Source: DASQPE01 sp964519805 (GTDB lineage Bacteria; Gemmatimonadota; Gemmatimonadetes; Gemmatimonadales; GWC2-71-9). Taken from it: a stretch of 15,498 nucleotides of DNA. The notes beneath the pieces are model-generated. The model ran no database searches and had not been told where the DNA came from. It saw only the letters and a list, made by a program, of their open reading frames with translations. The DNA is taken from the NCBI GenBank assembly GCA_964519805.1, contig CAZFKN010000078.1, forward strand, positions 1 to 15,498, read 5' to 3'. Below are positions 13,058 to 15,498 of the stretch, in pieces (within the stretch, counting starts at the first letter, position 1; every line of letters begins with the position of its first letter). Made by a program: the position numbers and the translations under genes.

Positions 13058-13678
13058 ATGGAAGACGTGCGGGATCTCAAGGAGCTGCAGCTCGACGCGC
13101 TGAAGGAGGTCGCGAACATCGGCGCCGGCCACGCGGCCACGGCTCTGTCCCAGCTCACCAGCCGGACGATCATGATCGCCGTGCCGGAGGTGAACATCCG
13201 GCCGCTGGAGGAGGTCCCCGAGCTGCTCGGCCGTCCGGACGAGGTCATTGCCGCCGTGCTGATGCACATGATGGGCGACCTCACCGGCCGCACGCTGGTG
13301 CTCTTCCCCGAGCCGTCCGCCAAGGCGCTCTGCGACATCCTCTTCCGGCGGAGCGCCGGCACCACGAGCGACTTTACGGCCATGGAGCAATCCGGCCTCA
13401 AGGAGGCAGGCAACATCCTCGCGAGCGCCTACATGAACGCCCTGAGCGATTTCATGGGCATGATGCTGGTGCCGTCCGTGCCGAGCCTGGTCATCGACCT
13501 GAGCGCGGCCATCCTCACGACGGCCTATCTCAACTTCGGGCACGACCGCGACTACGTCTTCTGCGTCGAGACCGCGTTTCGGGTCGCGGGAGCGACGGAG
13601 CCGCTGCGGGGGCACTTCCTCCTCCTCCCCGATATGCCCTCCCTCCGGGCCATCTTCGACGCCATCCGTCTGTCCTGA
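13058..13678 (+). CDS. cheC: CheC-family CheY-P phosphatase
   Basis: CheC dephosphorylates CheY-P and, in Bacillus and Thermotoga, also binds the deamidase CheD. The 206-residue length and the two-fold internal repeat are typical. Both active sites are intact with the family spacing. Site 1 is Asp13-x3-Glu17-x2-Asn20-x22-Pro43, and site 2 is Ser112-x3-Glu116-x2-Asn119-x22-Pro142. This fits true CheC and not CheX, which has a single site. ATG 13058 gives the same N-terminal length as B. subtilis CheC. The GGAGG directly abuts it (13053-13057), so initiation at in-frame GTG 13067 is possible. It lies eight bases after cheA and three before the TPR gene. No cheD is visible in the window, so CheC may work alone or with a distant partner. 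Confidence 0.93.
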   Translation: MEDVRDLKELQLDALKEVANIGAGHAATALSQLTSRTIMIAVPEVNIRPLEEVPELLGRPDEVIAAVLMHMMGDLTGRTLVLFPEPSAKALCDILFRRSAGTTSDFTAMEQSGLKEAGNILASAYMNALSDFMGMMLVPSVPSLVIDLSAAILTTAYLNFGHDRDYVFCVETAFRVAGATEPLRGHFLLLPDMPSLRAIFDAIRLS

Positions 13679-13681
13679 ACC

Positions 13682-15498
13682 ATGTCTTCCGCCGTGCTGT
13701 CGGAGCGCGAGCGGGAAGTGCTCCGGTCGTTCGCCCGTCGCATCGATGCCGCCGATGCGGGCGCCCACAACAACCTCGGTGTGCTCTACTGGCAGAAGGG
13801 GCTCGTCACCGAGGCGATCGAGCAGTTCACCCAGGCGCTCGAGCTGGATCCGCGGATGGACGTGGCCCGCGCCAATCTCGAGATCGCCTACCGGGCGAGC
13901 GGGCACTACGACCAGGTGGTGGCCGAGCTGCAGGAGAAGCTCCGCCGCACGCCGGGCGACCGTGACGCCCGCTGGGAGTTGGGCCGCGCCTATGCCGCGC
14001 TGGGTCATCACGGCGAGGCGGCGTCGGAGTTCGAGACGCTCCTCGCCTGGCATCCGAACGATCCCGGCGCGCTGATCCAGGTCGGGCTCGCCGAGCGGGC
14101 CCGCGGCCGGCTGGAGGTGGCGACCGAGTGGTTCGCTCTCGCCTGCGAGCGGGACCCCCAAAGCTCGGTCGCGCTGTTTCACCTGGGCGAGACCCTCTAC
14201 AACCGCGGCCTCAACGATCAGGCTCTTCTGGCACTCCAGGCAGCCACCGAACGCAATCCCGATAACGCGGAAGCCAACTACCTCCTCGCGTTCCTCTATG
14301 GCGACCTGGGAAAGCAGGAGGAGGCGCGGGCCGCCACCAAGCGCGCGATCGCCCTGAATCCGACGTTCGCCCGGGCGCAGGCGAACCTCGCCCTCGAGCG
14401 CGTGGCCGCGCGCGGCGAGCAGGAGCGGGCGGCCGCTCGAGACGCGATGCGACCGCGCGTGGTCGAGGGTGGTGCGCTGGCCCACTTCAACCTGGGCCTC
14501 GCGTTCCGTCAGCGCGGTTACTATGCCGAAGCCCTGCGCGAGTACCGGATGGGCCTCGACGCGGGCGAAGACCGCCGGCTCAACCTCCAGGCGATGGCGG
14601 AGGTCCATCTTCTCCGTCGCGATCTCCCGGCTGCGCTCGAGCTGTACGATTCGCTGGTGCGCGACTACGCCGACTCGCCGAAGCTGTGGAACGAGCGGGG
14701 AGTGGCGCTGCACCAGTCCGGCTGGCGCGATTCGGCGGCGGAGTCGTACCAGCGGGCCGTGACGCTCGACCCCGGCTACGGGCTCGCCTGGAACAATCTC
14801 GGCGTCCTGCACGCGCACCAGGGCCAGGTGGATGAGGCGGCGGATGCGTTCCAGCGCGCGCTCGCGTCGCCCGGCGCGCCGCCGGCGGCCCGGCTCAATT
14901 TGGGGCTGCTGCATCTCCAGCGCCGCCGGCTCGAGCCCGCCCTCGAGGCGTACCGCGAGGCGCTGCGCCAGACGCCGCAGAGCGCCGCCGCATGGAACGG
15001 CGTCGGGCTCGTGCTCATGGAGCTGAAGCGGTGGGGGGAGGCCCGCACCGCGCTGAGTCGCGCGGTGGAGGCAGACGCGGGCTTCGCGGCCGCGCACTAC
15101 AACCTCAGCTTCTCGCTGAGCCAGCTCGGCGACTTCGACGGCGCTCTGCGGGCGACCAAGCGCGCCCTCGAGCTCGATCCGTTCTACGTGCCGCAGAAGT
15201 ACGCCCTCACGATCGATCTCCAGTTCGAGGATCCCACCATCGCCGTGCCTCCCGATCTTGCCGCGGATGTGACGGGCGGCGACCTCGGGACCGAGTTTGC
15301 GTTCGATCCCTCGACGCTGGACCGGCTGTTCCGGGAGCTGGCGCCCGCGCCGGAGCAGCCCGCCAAACCCGGGCCGACGGCGGATCCGCTCGCCCTCGCG
15401 CGCGACTACATCAGCAAGGGGATGCTCGAGCGCGCGGCGGCGGAGCTGAGCCGGGCGCGGGCGCGCGGTGCGGCGCCGGCGGCGGCCACCGCGCTCCT
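13682..15498 (+). CDS. Large tetratricopeptide-repeat protein, 3' end outside window
   Basis: The frame starts at ATG 13682, three bases after cheC, and stays open to the window end (605 residues, incomplete). No signal peptide or membrane helix is seen, so it is probably cytosolic. It is almost wholly TPR: about six repeats at residues 25-230, an Arg/Ala-rich linker (231-264), about seven repeats at 265-502, then a non-repeat segment (503-570). That segment contains an aromatic/acidic motif FAFDPSTLDRLF from residue 539. A further TPR seems to begin near 572. Repeats carry the usual pattern (NNLGVLY, EAIEQF, ALELDP). TPR stacks are protein-docking scaffolds, so it may bind a chemosensory component or its motility target; that is inference from position only. 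No catalytic domain is visible so far; a C-terminal domain could lie beyond the window. No clear ribosome site is seen; translation may be coupled to cheC. Confidence 0.88.
   Translation, partial: MSSAVLSEREREVLRSFARRIDAADAGAHNNLGVLYWQKGLVTEAIEQFTQALELDPRMDVARANLEIAYRASGHYDQVVAELQEKLRRTPGDRDARWELGRAYAALGHHGEAASEFETLLAWHPNDPGALIQVGLAERARGRLEVATEWFALACERDPQSSVALFHLGETLYNRGLNDQALLALQAATERNPDNAEANYLLAFLYGDLGKQEEARAATKRAIALNPTFARAQANLALERVAARGEQERAAARDAMRPRVVEGGALAHFNLGLAFRQRGYYAEALREYRMGLDAGEDRRLNLQAMAEVHLLRRDLPAALELYDSLVRDYADSPKLWNERGVALHQSGWRDSAAESYQRAVTLDPGYGLAWNNLGVLHAHQGQVDEAADAFQRALASPGAPPAARLNLGLLHLQRRRLEPALEAYREALRQTPQSAAAWNGVGLVLMELKRWGEARTALSRAVEADAGFAAAHYNLSFSLSQLGDFDGALRATKRALELDPFYVPQKYALTIDLQFEDPTIAVPPDLAADVTGGDLGTEFAFDPSTLDRLFRELAPAPEQPAKPGPTADPLALARDYISKGMLERAAAELSRARARGAAPAAATAL

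Noticed and set aside
12716..15097. A 793-codon open frame on the minus strand opposite cheA, cheC and the TPR gene
   Set aside because: The protein is low-complexity and Arg/Gly/His-rich with no domain. The plus strand carries clear CheC and TPR sequence throughout. Long antisense frames are expected in GC-rich coding DNA.
1..15498. Mobile elements, CRISPR arrays, tRNA or rRNA genes, toxin-antitoxin or phage genes
   Set aside because: I saw no transposase or integrase motifs, no spaced direct repeats, no structured RNA genes and no change in base composition; every part is explained by intact genes of one style.

Overview
The window is an almost gap-free, single-strand (+) stretch of chromosome with very high G+C (roughly two-thirds or more by eye). 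Codons end in G or C, and GTG and TTG starts occur beside ATG. Gene content, gene order and the style of the proteins fit a Gemmatimonadota-like bacterium. They include an IleRS with a Bacteroidetes/Deinococcus-type body, a YteA-like DksA relative, a CdaA without CdaR, and a CheY/CheC pair close to those of Bacillus. The phylum is an inference from gene content; no rRNA or other marker is present to prove it. I see no mobile element, tRNA, rRNA, CRISPR array or confident terminator. The longest stretch without a gene is 82 bases (3083-3164).

Layout. (1) 1-3082: the 3' part of ftsH (membrane AAA+ protease), folP with an N-terminal extension, and cdaA (c-di-AMP synthase). These are linked by a 4-base GTGA overlap and a 1-base TAGTG overlap. 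(2) 3165-5208: yggS (PLP homeostasis), a DivIVA-domain protein and a purine nucleoside phosphorylase. They are joined by ATGA and TTGA overlaps and follow the only real intergenic gap, which holds a possible near-leaderless promoter. (3) 5212-10368: ileS, a DksA/TraR-type zinc-finger protein, lspA and an RluD-like pseudouridine synthase, again abutting or overlapping. (4) 10361 to the window end: a chemosensory cluster cheW-cheY-cheA-cheC followed by a large TPR protein that runs off the window. A sigma70-like promoter candidate lies in the 3' end of the pseudouridine synthase gene just before cheW.

How the genes work together. The first three blocks are housekeeping: protein quality control, folate, second messenger, B6 homeostasis, cell-pole/division scaffold, purine salvage, isoleucyl-tRNA charging, transcriptional control, lipoprotein maturation and rRNA modification. 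The overlaps imply translational coupling. The fourth block is a signalling module. CheW couples receptors to the kinase CheA, CheA phosphorylates the single-domain CheY, and CheC (both phosphatase sites intact) resets CheY-P. Receptor, CheR, CheB and CheD genes are not in the window. The TPR protein is the unknown component.

Most notable items: the IleRS 'HIGH' signature is rearranged to GIHH, a form known from mupirocin-hyper-resistant IleRS2 enzymes. A 12-bp GC hairpin ends on the folP start codon. The purine nucleoside phosphorylase has Asp where most family members have the base-recognising Asn. A long TPR protein is attached to a CheC-containing chemosensory operon.
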